Positions 1-7,244 are shown, counted from the stretch's first letter. The stretch: DNA of 8,976 nucleotides from Acetobacteraceae bacterium (GCA_030039695.1 JASHVB010000380.1:1-8976); one strand, 5' to 3'. A program made the numbers and translations. The notes: generated from the sequence alone by a model not told the origin.

Positions 1-354
1 CGGAATGGCGCTGAATGGCACAAAGATGCGGCGCTCCGCCGCCAGCTCGTCGACCAACTGGCCGTTGCTGGCAAAAATCCGGCTCATAACCGGGGGCTGG
101 TAGCTTTTCAGCCCCTCCACGCTGGGCAGGTTGGCGCTGTAGTAGCGCCAGGCCAGGTAGCCGGCGACCGTGCCGGTCGCGGCGCCCAACACGACAACCG
201 CCAGCACGCCGCCGACGATCCCGCGCATAATTTGTGTGCCGAGGCCACCTCCGCGCCGCGGCGGCTTCGGCGGCGGTGCGGCCGTACCCGCGGGAGGACG
301 GCGTGGGCCAGGGGATGGCGCCAGCGGTTCGCTGGCTGTCAGCGGACCGGTCAT
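1..354 (-). CDS. Penicillin-binding protein 1A (class A PBP), N-terminal part, cut by window edge
   Basis: Only the first 118 codons are present. The protein would be a bifunctional glycosyltransferase/transpeptidase that builds peptidoglycan at the inner membrane. Visible in order: a Pro/Arg/Gly-rich cytoplasmic tail (residues 1-36); one membrane segment of about 22 residues (about 40-62, IMRGIVGGVLAVVVLGAATG); then a periplasmic start carrying YYSANLPSVEGLKSYQPPV followed by MSRIFASNGQLVDELAAERR and FVPFSAIP. The pattern LPsv..L..Y.PP..SRI....G.L..E...ERR..vp...IP is the hallmark just before the GT51 glycosyltransferase domain of PBP1A. The catalytic domains lie off the left edge. The ATG at 354 has no clear ribosome-binding site. 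The frame stays open upstream to about 531 but holds nothing that resembles a PBP, so I keep the ATG. In many alphaproteobacteria an amidase gene precedes this one; here it is followed upstream by a hydrolase instead. Confidence 0.88.
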   Translation of the reverse strand, partial: MTGPLTASEPLAPSPGPRRPPAGTAAPPPKPPRRGGGLGTQIMRGIVGGVLAVVVLGAATGTVAGYLAWRYYSANLPSVEGLKSYQPPVMSRIFASNGQLVDELAAERRIFVPFSAIP

Positions 355-531
355 GATCGAGGCGGTATGGGCTTTTTCCAGCGTCTCGGCCAGCAACGAG
401 ATCGCTAGCCAGGGTGTTACGCACTTTGGCTCAAGGCGGCTGCCCTTGCCAGCATGAGGCAGACGAAGGCTAAGACACGCAAGCCGCCAAGCGTTGAGGC
501 ATATCGTTTGTCGGGGTGAGTACCGCCGCCT

Positions 532-1851
532 TTAGATCGATTTACGCAGGGGTCTTAAGCCCGTACGAACCTCCTCTGAATAGGATTCTGGCTGCTCCCA
601 CGCCGCGAAGTGCCCGCCTTTGGAAAGTCTATTGTAATGAATGAGCTTGGGGTACGCTTCCTCGGCCCAACCGCGTGGGGCGGTATAGATCTCGTCTGGA
701 AAGGCGCTCACGGCCACCGGGATGGTGGCGCCCTTGACGTCAAAAAAGCCCTTCTTCGCCGTGGCGCTGTAGTCCCAATAGGAACGCGCCGAGGATACTG
801 CCGTGTTCGTCAACCAATAAAGCGTGATGTTGTCACGGATGTCGTCGCGCGTGAGACCTTCGGTTTTTCCGTCGAAGGCACGCGAGATCAGTGCCTCGCT
901 GCGTGCATCATGATCAATCATCCAAGCCGCCAGTCCAACAGGCGAATCCACAAGGGCGTAGAGCGTCTGGGGACGGTTGCTCATTTCAATGGCGTAACCC
1001 AAACCCTTCTTATAGAAGAAGTCGAGCTGGTCCCAAGCGTGCCGTTCGTCGTCGGAGAGGCCGGTTGGCGGCGGTTCGTGGCAATTGAGTGCCTTGGAAA
1101 CGTCAGCTGGAACGGTACCGGGCATGTTCGTGTGAATGCCGAGCACTTCCGGAGGCGCCTGCACGCCTAATTCGTCGACGACCTGCGCACCTACATCGCC
1201 GCCTGCTGCCACAAAGTGCGTGTAATCAAGGCGCTTCATCAGCGTAACCCACGTACGTGCAATGCGGGGAATGTCCCAGCCCGTGGCAGTCGGCTTGCCC
1301 GAGAATCCGTAGCCCGGAAGCGACGGAATGACGATGTCGAACGCATCCGATGCGCTCCCGCCATGGGCTGTGGGATTGGTAAGCGGATCGATGATCTTTA
1401 GTTGCTCGATGATCGAGCCAGGCCACCCATGCGTGACGATAATCGGCAACGCGTTTTTATGTTTCGAACGAACGTGGATGAAATGAATGTCGATGCCGTC
1501 GATCTCCGTCAGGTATTGCGGCAAGGCGTTTAGCCTGGCCTCGATCTTTCGCCAGTCATGGTCCGTCTGCCAATACCGCGCGACCTTCTGAATCGTCGCG
1601 AGCTGGACGCCCTGTGATGCATCCGTGACGGTCTCGCCTTCGGGCCAGCGGATCGCGCCGATGCGCCGGCGGAGGTCGACGAGTGCATCTTCCGGAACGT
1701 TGATGTGGAAGGGGCGGATTTTGGTGTCCCCCGCAGCCACAACGGTCTGGGCGTAGCTGCGGCTAGCGCGCACGGTACCGCCGACGGCGCCTGCTGCTGC
1801 CGCAATAGCGAGTAGGCCGCGCCGGGTGGGAGCTGACGACGCTGGAATCAT
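532..1851 (-). CDS. Tat-exported epoxide hydrolase (EHN-domain alpha/beta-hydrolase)
   Basis: Predicted to open epoxides to diols through a covalent Asp-ester intermediate, outside the cytoplasm. I chose the ATG at 1851 (439 residues) because GGAGA lies six bases upstream; a start at 1878 would add nine residues. A Tat leader is visible: TRRGLL at residues 9-14, an Ala-rich core, then SYA-Q near residue 34. The EHN domain (about 45-130) is recognisable from IRPFHINVPEDALVDLRRR and RWPE. The oxyanion motif HGWPGS is at 141-146. The nucleophile elbow is GGDVGA with Asp219. The lid tyrosines lie in KGLGYAIEMSNRPQTLYAL (Tyr286) and TLYWLTNT (Tyr345). The likely acid is in FPDEI (about 386-387), and the base is His414 in GGHFAAWEQPE. 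Length fits the family. Oddity: Val replaces the Trp usually found after the nucleophile. The gap to the next upstream hydrolase is over 300 bp, so co-transcription is unclear. True substrate is unknown. Confidence 0.88.
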   Translation of the reverse strand: MIPASSAPTRRGLLAIAAAAGAVGGTVRASRSYAQTVVAAGDTKIRPFHINVPEDALVDLRRRIGAIRWPEGETVTDASQGVQLATIQKVARYWQTDHDWRKIEARLNALPQYLTEIDGIDIHFIHVRSKHKNALPIIVTHGWPGSIIEQLKIIDPLTNPTAHGGSASDAFDIVIPSLPGYGFSGKPTATGWDIPRIARTWVTLMKRLDYTHFVAAGGDVGAQVVDELGVQAPPEVLGIHTNMPGTVPADVSKALNCHEPPPTGLSDDERHAWDQLDFFYKKGLGYAIEMSNRPQTLYALVDSPVGLAAWMIDHDARSEALISRAFDGKTEGLTRDDIRDNITLYWLTNTAVSSARSYWDYSATAKKGFFDVKGATIPVAVSAFPDEIYTAPRGWAEEAYPKLIHYNRLSKGGHFAAWEQPESYSEEVRTGLRPLRKSI

Positions 1852-2187
1852 GATCATTCTCCATGGTGATCGCCGCATCCGCTGCGGCGTTACGGGAAGG
1901 CACTTGCGGTTTGGTGGGCTCGGTCCTTAGATCCCGCTGCCGGCGAGAATAGCTAGGCCCTTCTCCCGGCCTTCGATTCGTCGACGCATTCCGGACAGCC
2001 AAACCGGACCCGGTTGCGATAAGGGGCAGCAATGCGCACGCGCGCGATTATTTTGGGTGATGGCCGTCGGGGTTGCGCATCCCCGCATGCGGAACGGGCG
2101 ATCGCATGACGGGGCACCCCCTAGCACCGCGCCCGCTCAGGGTGCGGGGTAGACAGGCTTCATGGAACAGCTCCGCTTGGCAGGTTG
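1852..2187. other. Intergenic stretch between two hydrolases, no gene seen
   Basis: About 336 bases between the epoxide hydrolase start and the end of the next hydrolase. It carries the GGAGA ribosome-binding site at 1858-1862, a 10-bp palindrome CCGCATGCGG at 2083-2092, and a weak inverted repeat GCACCC (2114-2119)/GGGTGC (2140-2145) with a 20-base loop and no T-run. Short open frames here have no protein features I recognise. I see no convincing sigma-70 promoter on the minus strand, although the gap is long enough for the epoxide hydrolase to have its own. Confidence 0.5.
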
Positions 2188-3240
2188 TCAGAACTTGTCG
2201 ACGTCGATGACCGCCCGAGCAAAGGCTCGAGGCGCCTCCTGCGGCAGGTTGTGGCCAATGCCGCCCGAGATCAGCCGGTGCTCGTATTTGCCGGAGAACT
2301 TCGCGGCGTAAGCCGCTGGATCGGGATGCGGTGCTCCGTTCGCGTCACCCTCCATAGTGATCGTTGCCACGCCGATCACCGGTAGCGCAGCCAGCTTCTT
2401 TTCCAGGGCATCATATTTCGGTTCGCCCGGCGCGAGGCCGAGCCGCCAACGGTAGTTGTGGATCACGATGTCGACATGGTCAGGGTTTTCGAAGGCTAGC
2501 GCGCTACGCTCGAATGTGGTGTCGTCGAAATTCCATTTCGGCGAGGCGAGTTGCCAAATCAGCTTGGCAAAGTCTTTCCGATAGCGCGCGTAGCCATCGC
2601 GCCCGCGTTTCGTGGCGAAATAGTACTGGTACCACCAAGCGAGCTCGGCCTTCGGCGGCAGGGGTATGCTGTTCGCAGCCTGGCTACCAATCAAATAGCC
2701 GCTCACCGAGACGAGCCCCCTGCACCGCTCAGGCCATAGGGCCGCGATGATATTCGCGGTCCGTGCGCCCCAGTCATAGCCGGCGAGGATCGCACTTTCG
2801 ATCTTGAGAGCGTCCATGAGCGCAATGATGTCGACCGCGAGCACAGATTGTTGGCCATTGCGGACGGTCTCGCTCGAGAGAAAGCGCGTCGTGCCATAGC
2901 CGCGCAGATAGGGGACGATCACCCGGTAGCCCATAGCGGCCAACGCCGGCGAGACATCGACATAGCTATAGATGTCGTAGGGCCAGCCGTGCAGTAGGAT
3001 AACTGGAGTGCCGCTTGCGGGACCGGCCTCGGCATAGGCGACCTCGAGTACGCCGGCCTTTATCTTCTTCAGCGAAGCGAAGGAAGTATCCGCTCCCGAT
3101 TTGATTGCGGAGAGCGATTCTGTCTCTGACCATGCCGAGCGAATAGGAAGCAGGCGAGCCGCGGCGACGCCGATCGCAGTCATCCCTACGAGACGCCGGC
3201 GCCGGTGTTCAATCGTTTCGAACGTTCTGCTGTTCTCCAT
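2188..3240 (-). CDS. Alpha/beta-hydrolase with Asp nucleophile (haloalkane dehalogenase / epoxide hydrolase-like), Tat-like leader
   Basis: Likely hydrolyses an epoxide or carbon-halogen bond by an Asp-ester mechanism; the exact reaction cannot be read from sequence. The ATG at 3240 (350 residues) is chosen because AAGGAG stands eight bases upstream; a longer frame would begin at 3285. The N-terminus has HRRRRLVG (about residues 12-19) and an Ala-rich hydrophobic stretch ending near SAWSE, which looks like a Tat leader, though its core contains arginines. Core motifs: HGWP (84-87, oxyanion hole), MGYRVIVPYLRGYG (strand 4), nucleophile elbow GYDWGA with Asp156 and Trp157, cap region AWWYQYYF (about 201-208), HNYRWRLG, probable acid Asp299 in MEGDANG, and base His330 in GGIGHNLPQE. 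The Asp-Trp pair and the late EGD acid place it in the epoxide hydrolase/dehalogenase branch rather than with Ser esterases. It faces the regulator remnant divergently across about 415 bases. Confidence 0.82.
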   Translation of the reverse strand: MENSRTFETIEHRRRRLVGMTAIGVAAARLLPIRSAWSETESLSAIKSGADTSFASLKKIKAGVLEVAYAEAGPASGTPVILLHGWPYDIYSYVDVSPALAAMGYRVIVPYLRGYGTTRFLSSETVRNGQQSVLAVDIIALMDALKIESAILAGYDWGARTANIIAALWPERCRGLVSVSGYLIGSQAANSIPLPPKAELAWWYQYYFATKRGRDGYARYRKDFAKLIWQLASPKWNFDDTTFERSALAFENPDHVDIVIHNYRWRLGLAPGEPKYDALEKKLAALPVIGVATITMEGDANGAPHPDPAAYAAKFSGKYEHRLISGGIGHNLPQEAPRAFARAVIDVDKF

Positions 3241-3655
3241 TGGTAGCACTCCTTGCTTCGATGGCTGAAACCGGATTGATCGCACCCTCCATGTTGCCGG
3301 GCGTCGCCTTGGAGTTCGGGCACGTCCGGAACGTCATTGCCTACGGGGCAAACAGGTTGCCTGTGCTCATTTCTCGCCTCCCTCGTGTCTCGCTTTCGTC
3401 GGAGCACCGTGAAAGCAGCCCTTCACTCGAGAAGAGCATGCAAGGCGGCGAATTAAGAGTCCTGATGCGAAGATGAATTATTCTGATGAGCGGCAGAGCC
3501 GGGTTATGCCTAGCACCCTTGCCCGTGGGATAGTCCTAGCCTGGAGCAACAATCTAGGAAGAACAGGACGTTAAACAACAATCTACGAAAAACAGGACGT
3601 TCCCGCGGGCCAATCCGAACCACACGTTCGCCGGTCCAGCGGAGCGTCCCGCAGA
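3241..3655. other. Divergent intergenic region between hydrolase and regulator remnant
   Basis: About 415 bases without a supported gene. It holds the AAGGAG ribosome-binding site of the minus-strand hydrolase next to 3240, a relatively AT-rich patch at 3465-3500, and a pair of direct repeats at 3547-3601 described separately. The arrangement (regulator on one side, target hydrolase on the other) suggests that promoters for both directions lay here. I cannot identify -35 and -10 boxes with confidence. Short open frames across it on either strand show no recognisable protein. Confidence 0.45.
3547..3601. repeat. Two 26-bp direct repeats with 29-bp period upstream of the regulator remnant
   Basis: Copy one runs 3547-3572 and copy two 3576-3601. 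Both begin CAACAATCTA and end AACAGGACGTT. They differ at only two of 26 positions and are separated by AAA. A period of 29 bp is close to, but not exactly, three helical turns. Position just ahead of the winged-helix domain and opposite a divergent hydrolase would suit paired binding sites for an OmpR-type regulator, which often binds direct repeats. A simple slippage duplication is the alternative. No third copy was seen in the window. Confidence 0.7.
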
Positions 3656-4117
3656 TGGGAGGCCGACTTCACGGCGAGGGGGTTGCGCGCCGAGGGCGTC
3701 ACCGTCCCGAACGGCTGCCGAGCTTTCGAGATCGTCGAGATGCTGGTGGGATTGGCGGGAAGGCTCGTGACCAAGGACGATCTCATGAAGCGCGTGTGGC
3801 CGGGCGCGGTTGTCGAGGACAACACGGTTCATGCTCATATCCCGGCCATCCGCAAGGCGCTGGGCGCTGACCGAGGAATGCTGAAAACGGGCTCCGGTCG
3901 AGGGTATCGCCTGATTGAAGGATTGGCGCAGCTTCACGCCGCCATCGAGGGATTCGGAGCCGCGTTCTTTGGCTATCGAGTCCGAATCTTCTTCGCTGAA
4001 CTGGCGCAGGCGCTCGGCCGTACCGGGCAGTTCCCGGAGGTGCTCGCCACGGTCGAAGCGGCAGGGAGGAGCGATGTTACCGGCTCTACTTTAAGACACT
4101 CAAAACAACCTGCTTGA
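3656..4117 (+). pseudogene. Remnant of winged-helix/ATPase/TPR transcriptional regulator, internally deleted
   Basis: The first part is an OmpR/PhoB-type winged-helix domain (about 3656-3913): WEADFTARGLRAEGVTVPNG, then CRAFEIVEMLV, LVTKDDLMKRVWPG, the recognition-helix region VVEDNTVHAHIPAIRKALG, and the wing TGSGRGYRL. Relatives carry a large ATPase and many TPRs after this. Here the frame passes straight, near 3914-3925, into QLHAAIEGFG followed by IFFAELAQALGRTGQFPEVLATVEAA, which resembles the C-terminal TPR tail of the same family (compare FFLAELAEALGRAGQ..E.LATI..A). So the ATPase and most TPRs seem deleted, leaving an open frame. There is no credible start: the first usable codon is TTG at 3683, inside the domain, and the frame upstream reaches a stop at 3572 without ATG or GTG. 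The tail degenerates after about 4060 and overlaps the 3' end of the convergent hydrolase by 32 bases. A shortened product that still binds DNA cannot be excluded. Confidence 0.72.
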
Positions 4118-5162
4118 AATCGTCTGGTACCTCTAGATGCGGCACATGCCCTGCCTTCGGGAATAGTTTCAACTGGCCGTTAGGTATAACGTTAATCATG
4201 GTCTGCGCTGCCGCGGCTATGGGCGGCATCGCTTTGCGCGCTGCCGGCGTCGCGAACCCTGCCAAGGGGACAGAGTGATCCGCTTCCCCCGCTATCAGAA
4301 GCACTGGCTGCTTCAATGTTGGATAGAGACCGATCACAGGTCCGCGATAAATCATCTGATAGGTTAAGGCCGACGCCTTGGCGAAGCGCTCGAACTCTGC
4401 CGATTGTGTGATACGCATGCGCCAAGTTACGAAAGACTCATATTGATCTGGAGGCAAAATCGGGAAAAAGTGCGCGATAAAGGCACGGTAGCTTTCCACC
4501 GTATAATCGCGTTCTGCTTGCACTAGTTTTTCTGTCTTTTGCGGCGCAATATAAACCCGATAATCGACCAACCCTATGGGGTCTTCCAACACCAGTTGCT
4601 GGATGCGTTCCGGATATATGCTGGCAATGCGCACAGCCAGCATACCTCCAGTCGAGTGGCCAAGAACAGTGATCTGTTCCAGACCCAGGCTGTCGGCAAG
4701 TGCCATCGTATTAGCGGCGAGAAACTCGAAACTGTAATCAATGTCCGGCTTCGCGGATTTATTGAAACCGATCTGATCAGGTACGATCACCCGGTAGCCG
4801 GCATCCCGTAGCCAACTGATCGGTCCAGACCAGTAAGAGCTATCAAAATTCTTTCCGTGTAGCAGAAAAATGGCGCGGCCATTGGGTCGCTTGCTGGGTC
4901 CGAAATCCATATAGGCCATGCGCACCGGCTGGCCTTCGGCCAGCAATGGCTGGAATTTCACGGGTCCTGGGTACGGCCAGCCCTCGAGCGCAATACCCAA
5001 AGGCATGTCCGTGGCTGAATCTGCTATCCTATTCGTCGGTGGCGACGTTGTCGCAGCGTTCGCGAAATACGGGCCAAGCGTAGCAGCAGAGGCTGCGAGC
5101 AGCGGCGCAGCCAGCAAGCGCCGACGATTGGTGGCAAGATCGGCTTTGAACTCGTTGTTCAT
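4086..5162 (-). CDS. Tat-exported alpha/beta-hydrolase with Ser nucleophile
   Basis: A 358-residue esterase/lipase-type hydrolase, probably periplasmic or secreted. The leader NRRRLLAAPLLAASAATLG (12-30) ending FANA-A near 36 is a good Tat signal. The mature part has LLHGKNFDSSYW (HG at 102-103, oxyanion hole), GYRVIVPDQIGFNKS, the nucleophile elbow GHSTGG with Ser170, a cap region at about 200-275, the acid Asp295 in IAGEADHSVP, and His339 in AGHVPHLE. The triad is therefore complete. The ATG at 5162 has GGAG seven bases upstream and overlaps the stop of the upstream GNAT-like fragment as ATGA. Local GC is lower than in the flanks: 29 of 60 bases at 4441-4500 against 41 of 60 at 6901-6960 by hand count. 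This hints at a separate origin. Its 3' end overlaps the regulator remnant. Substrate unknown; ring-cleavage-product hydrolases and lactonases are also possible within this fold. Confidence 0.86.
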   Translation of the reverse strand: MNNEFKADLATNRRRLLAAPLLAASAATLGPYFANAATTSPPTNRIADSATDMPLGIALEGWPYPGPVKFQPLLAEGQPVRMAYMDFGPSKRPNGRAIFLLHGKNFDSSYWSGPISWLRDAGYRVIVPDQIGFNKSAKPDIDYSFEFLAANTMALADSLGLEQITVLGHSTGGMLAVRIASIYPERIQQLVLEDPIGLVDYRVYIAPQKTEKLVQAERDYTVESYRAFIAHFFPILPPDQYESFVTWRMRITQSAEFERFAKASALTYQMIYRGPVIGLYPTLKQPVLLIAGEADHSVPLAGFATPAARKAMPPIAAAAQTMINVIPNGQLKLFPKAGHVPHLEVPDDFKQVVLSVLK

Positions 5163-5644
5163 TCAGTCGCTCCATATGAGACGGCGCCGATGGAGACTCC
5201 GTCGGTGTACATGCGATGCTGGTCAGTCGCGATGAGCGTGACCATCGCACGCCGGGCAGTCCGTGTAGCCACGCCCAGCCCCGCCGAACAAAGTGGCCGG
5301 GTCAAAGTCAGCCAAAGGCAGATTCGTGGCAAAGCGGCGCGGCAGGTATGGATTGGCGATAAACGGGCAGCCCAAGGCGGCTCTAGCGCCAGTACAGTCA
5401 CAACCGCCGCGCCATCCGCATCGGCGCGCAGCAGCATCGACGCCAGGCACGCCTCCGCGATCAGCCCGCCCGGCAGGCGCGTGGCATGCCGCCGGCGTTC
5501 ATAATCCTGCAACTCCACAATGATATGACGAAGCCGAGATCGCTCGTCCGATGTCGCGGGCTGGATGATCAGTGGCAAAGTCATGGTACCGACTGCCTTG
5601 GCTGAAACGGCATATAGATTTTGTGTTGGTCTTCGCGCGTGCAA
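5159..5644 (-). pseudogene. GNAT N-acetyltransferase-like fragment, probably broken
   Basis: The frame encodes 161 residues from the ATG at 5644, or 141 from an internal ATG at 5584 (MTLPLIIQPATSDERSR). Its first half resembles the N-terminus of GNAT acetyltransferases: IIQPATSDERSRLRHIIVEL, then QDYERRRHATRLPG, IAEACLASMLLRADADGAAV, which fits the pattern ..ELQ..ER..H...LPG..IAE.YL..ML......GA..VAE. In that family a strand with DG..vG.., then the acetyl-CoA loop (R/Q-x-x-G-x-G/A) and a C-terminal GF should follow. None of these appear; the second half is Arg/Leu/Thr-rich and does not match. A frameshift or replacement after about residue 85 is the likely cause. Another minus-strand frame (stop at 5223) is open there but I do not recognise it. 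The TGA overlaps the next ATG (ATGA), so translation of this frame may still couple to the hydrolase. Function as an enzyme is unlikely. Confidence 0.5.
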
Positions 5645-5939
5645 CCGCCGCGCACGCTGCTGCCACGCTTACAACATCGTGCGCGTGAGCGTATCACGTT
5701 CGCAATCTGTCTGCTTATGCCAAAGATGCGCCGTTCGTTAGTTCCGACCGTATCGGGACACGTCAGAGCTGCCGCGCGTCAATGCCGCGTCGGCTCCACT
5801 TTCCCGAGACAGCGCGAGAGCAGATGGCGCGGTTGAGGGAGCTTCGCGCCACCATGAGCTGCTGCCGAAGATCAGGGGCCTTTTTGCGGGCCGAAGAAAC
5901 AGCGATAGACTTTCAACCATACTGGTGAGGAGGTTTCAG
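5645..5939. other. Divergent intergenic region upstream of TPR gene
   Basis: Nearly 300 bases between the GNAT-like fragment (minus) and the TPR gene (plus). The strongest signal is AGGAGG at 5928-5933, which sets the TPR start. A possible weak promoter is TTGCGG near 5884 with TAGACT sixteen bases further on; neither box is a close match. No gene, repeat or hairpin of note is seen. Confidence 0.4.
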
Positions 5940-7244
5940 GTGTTAGCGGACCGGTACGACCTTCCCTTGTCTACCATCTCAGCCACTGCACGGGATGCCT
6001 ACGTGCGGGGCTGCGATCTGGCGCTGACTTTGTATCCGGGCGCGGTGGAGGCCCTCGATCGCGCCATTGCCGCCGACCCGCGCTTTGCCATGGCTTATGC
6101 AGGGAAGGCCCAGGTGCTGATGCGGCAGGGCGATGTCGCGGCCGGGCGTGAGGCCCTGGCAACAGCCAGGGACCTGGCTGCCGCTCTGCCGGCGCGCGAG
6201 GCGAGTCATATCGCGTTCTTCGACCAGGCGTTCTCGGGTCGGACCGACGCGGCGGTCGCAGCGTTGCAGGAGCACCTGAATGCTTGGCCGCGCGATGCAC
6301 TGGTTGTCGCCGTTGCCGGGAACCCCAACGGGGTGATCGGCGCTTCCGGACGGCTCGGGCAAAAACACCAGATCGCGGTGCTGATGGACCGTCTCGCCCC
6401 GCATTACGGCGACGATCCCTGGTTCCTCGCCTATCATGCGATGGCGCTGTCCGAGGACGGGCAGCTCGCAGAGGCCTGGCCGAAGATCGAGCGGTCACTG
6501 ATAACGAATCCTAACAACGCGCACAGCGCGCACGGGTTCGCGCATGTCTGTTACGAGAGTGGCGAGCCGGACACGGCGCATGCCTACCTGTCTTCGTGGC
6601 TCGCTACGTACCCGCGGGAAGGCTTTTTCTATGGCCACCTGAGCTGGCATCTCTCCCTGGTCGAGCTGCAGGCCGGTCATTGGGATGAGGCGTTGCAGCT
6701 GTATCGGGACGCCATCGCCATCGGCCGGCACAGCGGTGGGCCGCAACAGCAGATGTCGGATGCCACTGCATTTTTGTGGCGTTCCGAACTCGCGGGTCAT
6801 CCGCGCGACGCAGCCGCCTGGCGCGACATGTGCGACTACGCGAGCACAGCGCTGCCGCGGCCAGGCAGCGGGCTGGCGGATCTGCACGTGATCCTAGCGC
6901 AGGCTGTGATGGGTGATGACGCAGCGTTGGATGCGCGCGCCGGCCAGATGGAGCGGCTGGCGTGCGAGGGGCGCTATCCGTCCGGCTCTTACCTTCCGGA
7001 GCTGTCGCGTGGCTTCGTGGCGTTCGCACGAGGGGATCTACCCGCCGCAATCGAGGCGCTCGCCCCGCTGCACGGCCAGACCGAACGCATCGGCGGCAGC
7101 CGCGCGCAGCACGATCTGATCGAGTTCACGCTGTTGAAGGCCTATATCGATGCGGGCCGGCTGGAGGAGGCTCGGCGTCTGATTTCCGCGCGCCGACCTG
7201 GCGCTTCCGGCGTTCCCGTCACGGGCATCGCAGCGCTCCATTGA
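5940..7244 (+). CDS. TPR protein of the TTC38 type
   Basis: A soluble repeat protein of 434 residues with no signal peptide or membrane segment, so probably cytoplasmic. I chose the GTG at 5940 because AGGAGG (5928-5933) sits six bases upstream; an in-frame GTG at 5925 would start before that site. Helical pairs with TPR spacing run through the whole length: AVEALDRAIAADPRFAMAYA, DAAVAALQEHLNAWPRDAL, WFLAYHAMALSEDGQLAEAW, AHSAHGFAHVCYESGEPDTA, GHLSWHLSLVELQAGHWDEA, SRGFVAFARGDLPAAIEAL and EFTLLKAYIDAGRLEEARRL. The order of AH.fAHV.yE.G followed by FF.GHLsWHLsL.eL..G..deAL matches bacterial relatives of eukaryotic TTC38, whose biochemical role is unknown. No catalytic motif is visible. It is a stand-alone gene with a hairpin terminator after it and a convergent transporter. 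It could alternatively be described as the TPR half of a regulator, but no DNA-binding domain precedes it. Confidence 0.8.
   Translation: MLADRYDLPLSTISATARDAYVRGCDLALTLYPGAVEALDRAIAADPRFAMAYAGKAQVLMRQGDVAAGREALATARDLAAALPAREASHIAFFDQAFSGRTDAAVAALQEHLNAWPRDALVVAVAGNPNGVIGASGRLGQKHQIAVLMDRLAPHYGDDPWFLAYHAMALSEDGQLAEAWPKIERSLITNPNNAHSAHGFAHVCYESGEPDTAHAYLSSWLATYPREGFFYGHLSWHLSLVELQAGHWDEALQLYRDAIAIGRHSGGPQQQMSDATAFLWRSELAGHPRDAAAWRDMCDYASTALPRPGSGLADLHVILAQAVMGDDAALDARAGQMERLACEGRYPSGSYLPELSRGFVAFARGDLPAAIEALAPLHGQTERIGGSRAQHDLIEFTLLKAYIDAGRLEEARRLISARRPGASGVPVTGIAALH

Noticed and set aside
610..1170. Plus-strand open frame of 186 codons opposite the epoxide hydrolase
   Set aside because: It is the antisense of a well-supported enzyme, and its translation has no recognisable motif.
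1763..2127. Short minus-strand open frames upstream of and across the epoxide hydrolase start
   Set aside because: Arg/Pro/Gly-rich, overlapping the better gene start, without motifs or a ribosome-binding site; likely chance frames in GC-rich DNA.
2114..2145. Inverted repeat GCACCC/GGGTGC after the second hydrolase as a terminator
   Set aside because: Only six pairs, a 20-base loop and no T-run on either side.
3240..3476. Plus-strand 78-codon frame and minus-strand frames in the divergent gap
   Set aside because: No ribosome-binding site or known domain; the plus-strand frame begins exactly at the hydrolase start and would occupy its promoter region.
2915..4799. Identical 17-base string at 2915-2931 and 4783-4799
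   Set aside because: Both copies encode the conserved GYRVIV strand of alpha/beta-hydrolases; shared motif and codon use explain it better than a mobile repeat.
6495..7050. Minus-strand frames opposite the TPR gene
   Set aside because: Arg/Ala/Pro-rich shadows of a gene with clear TPR pattern and a strong start signal.
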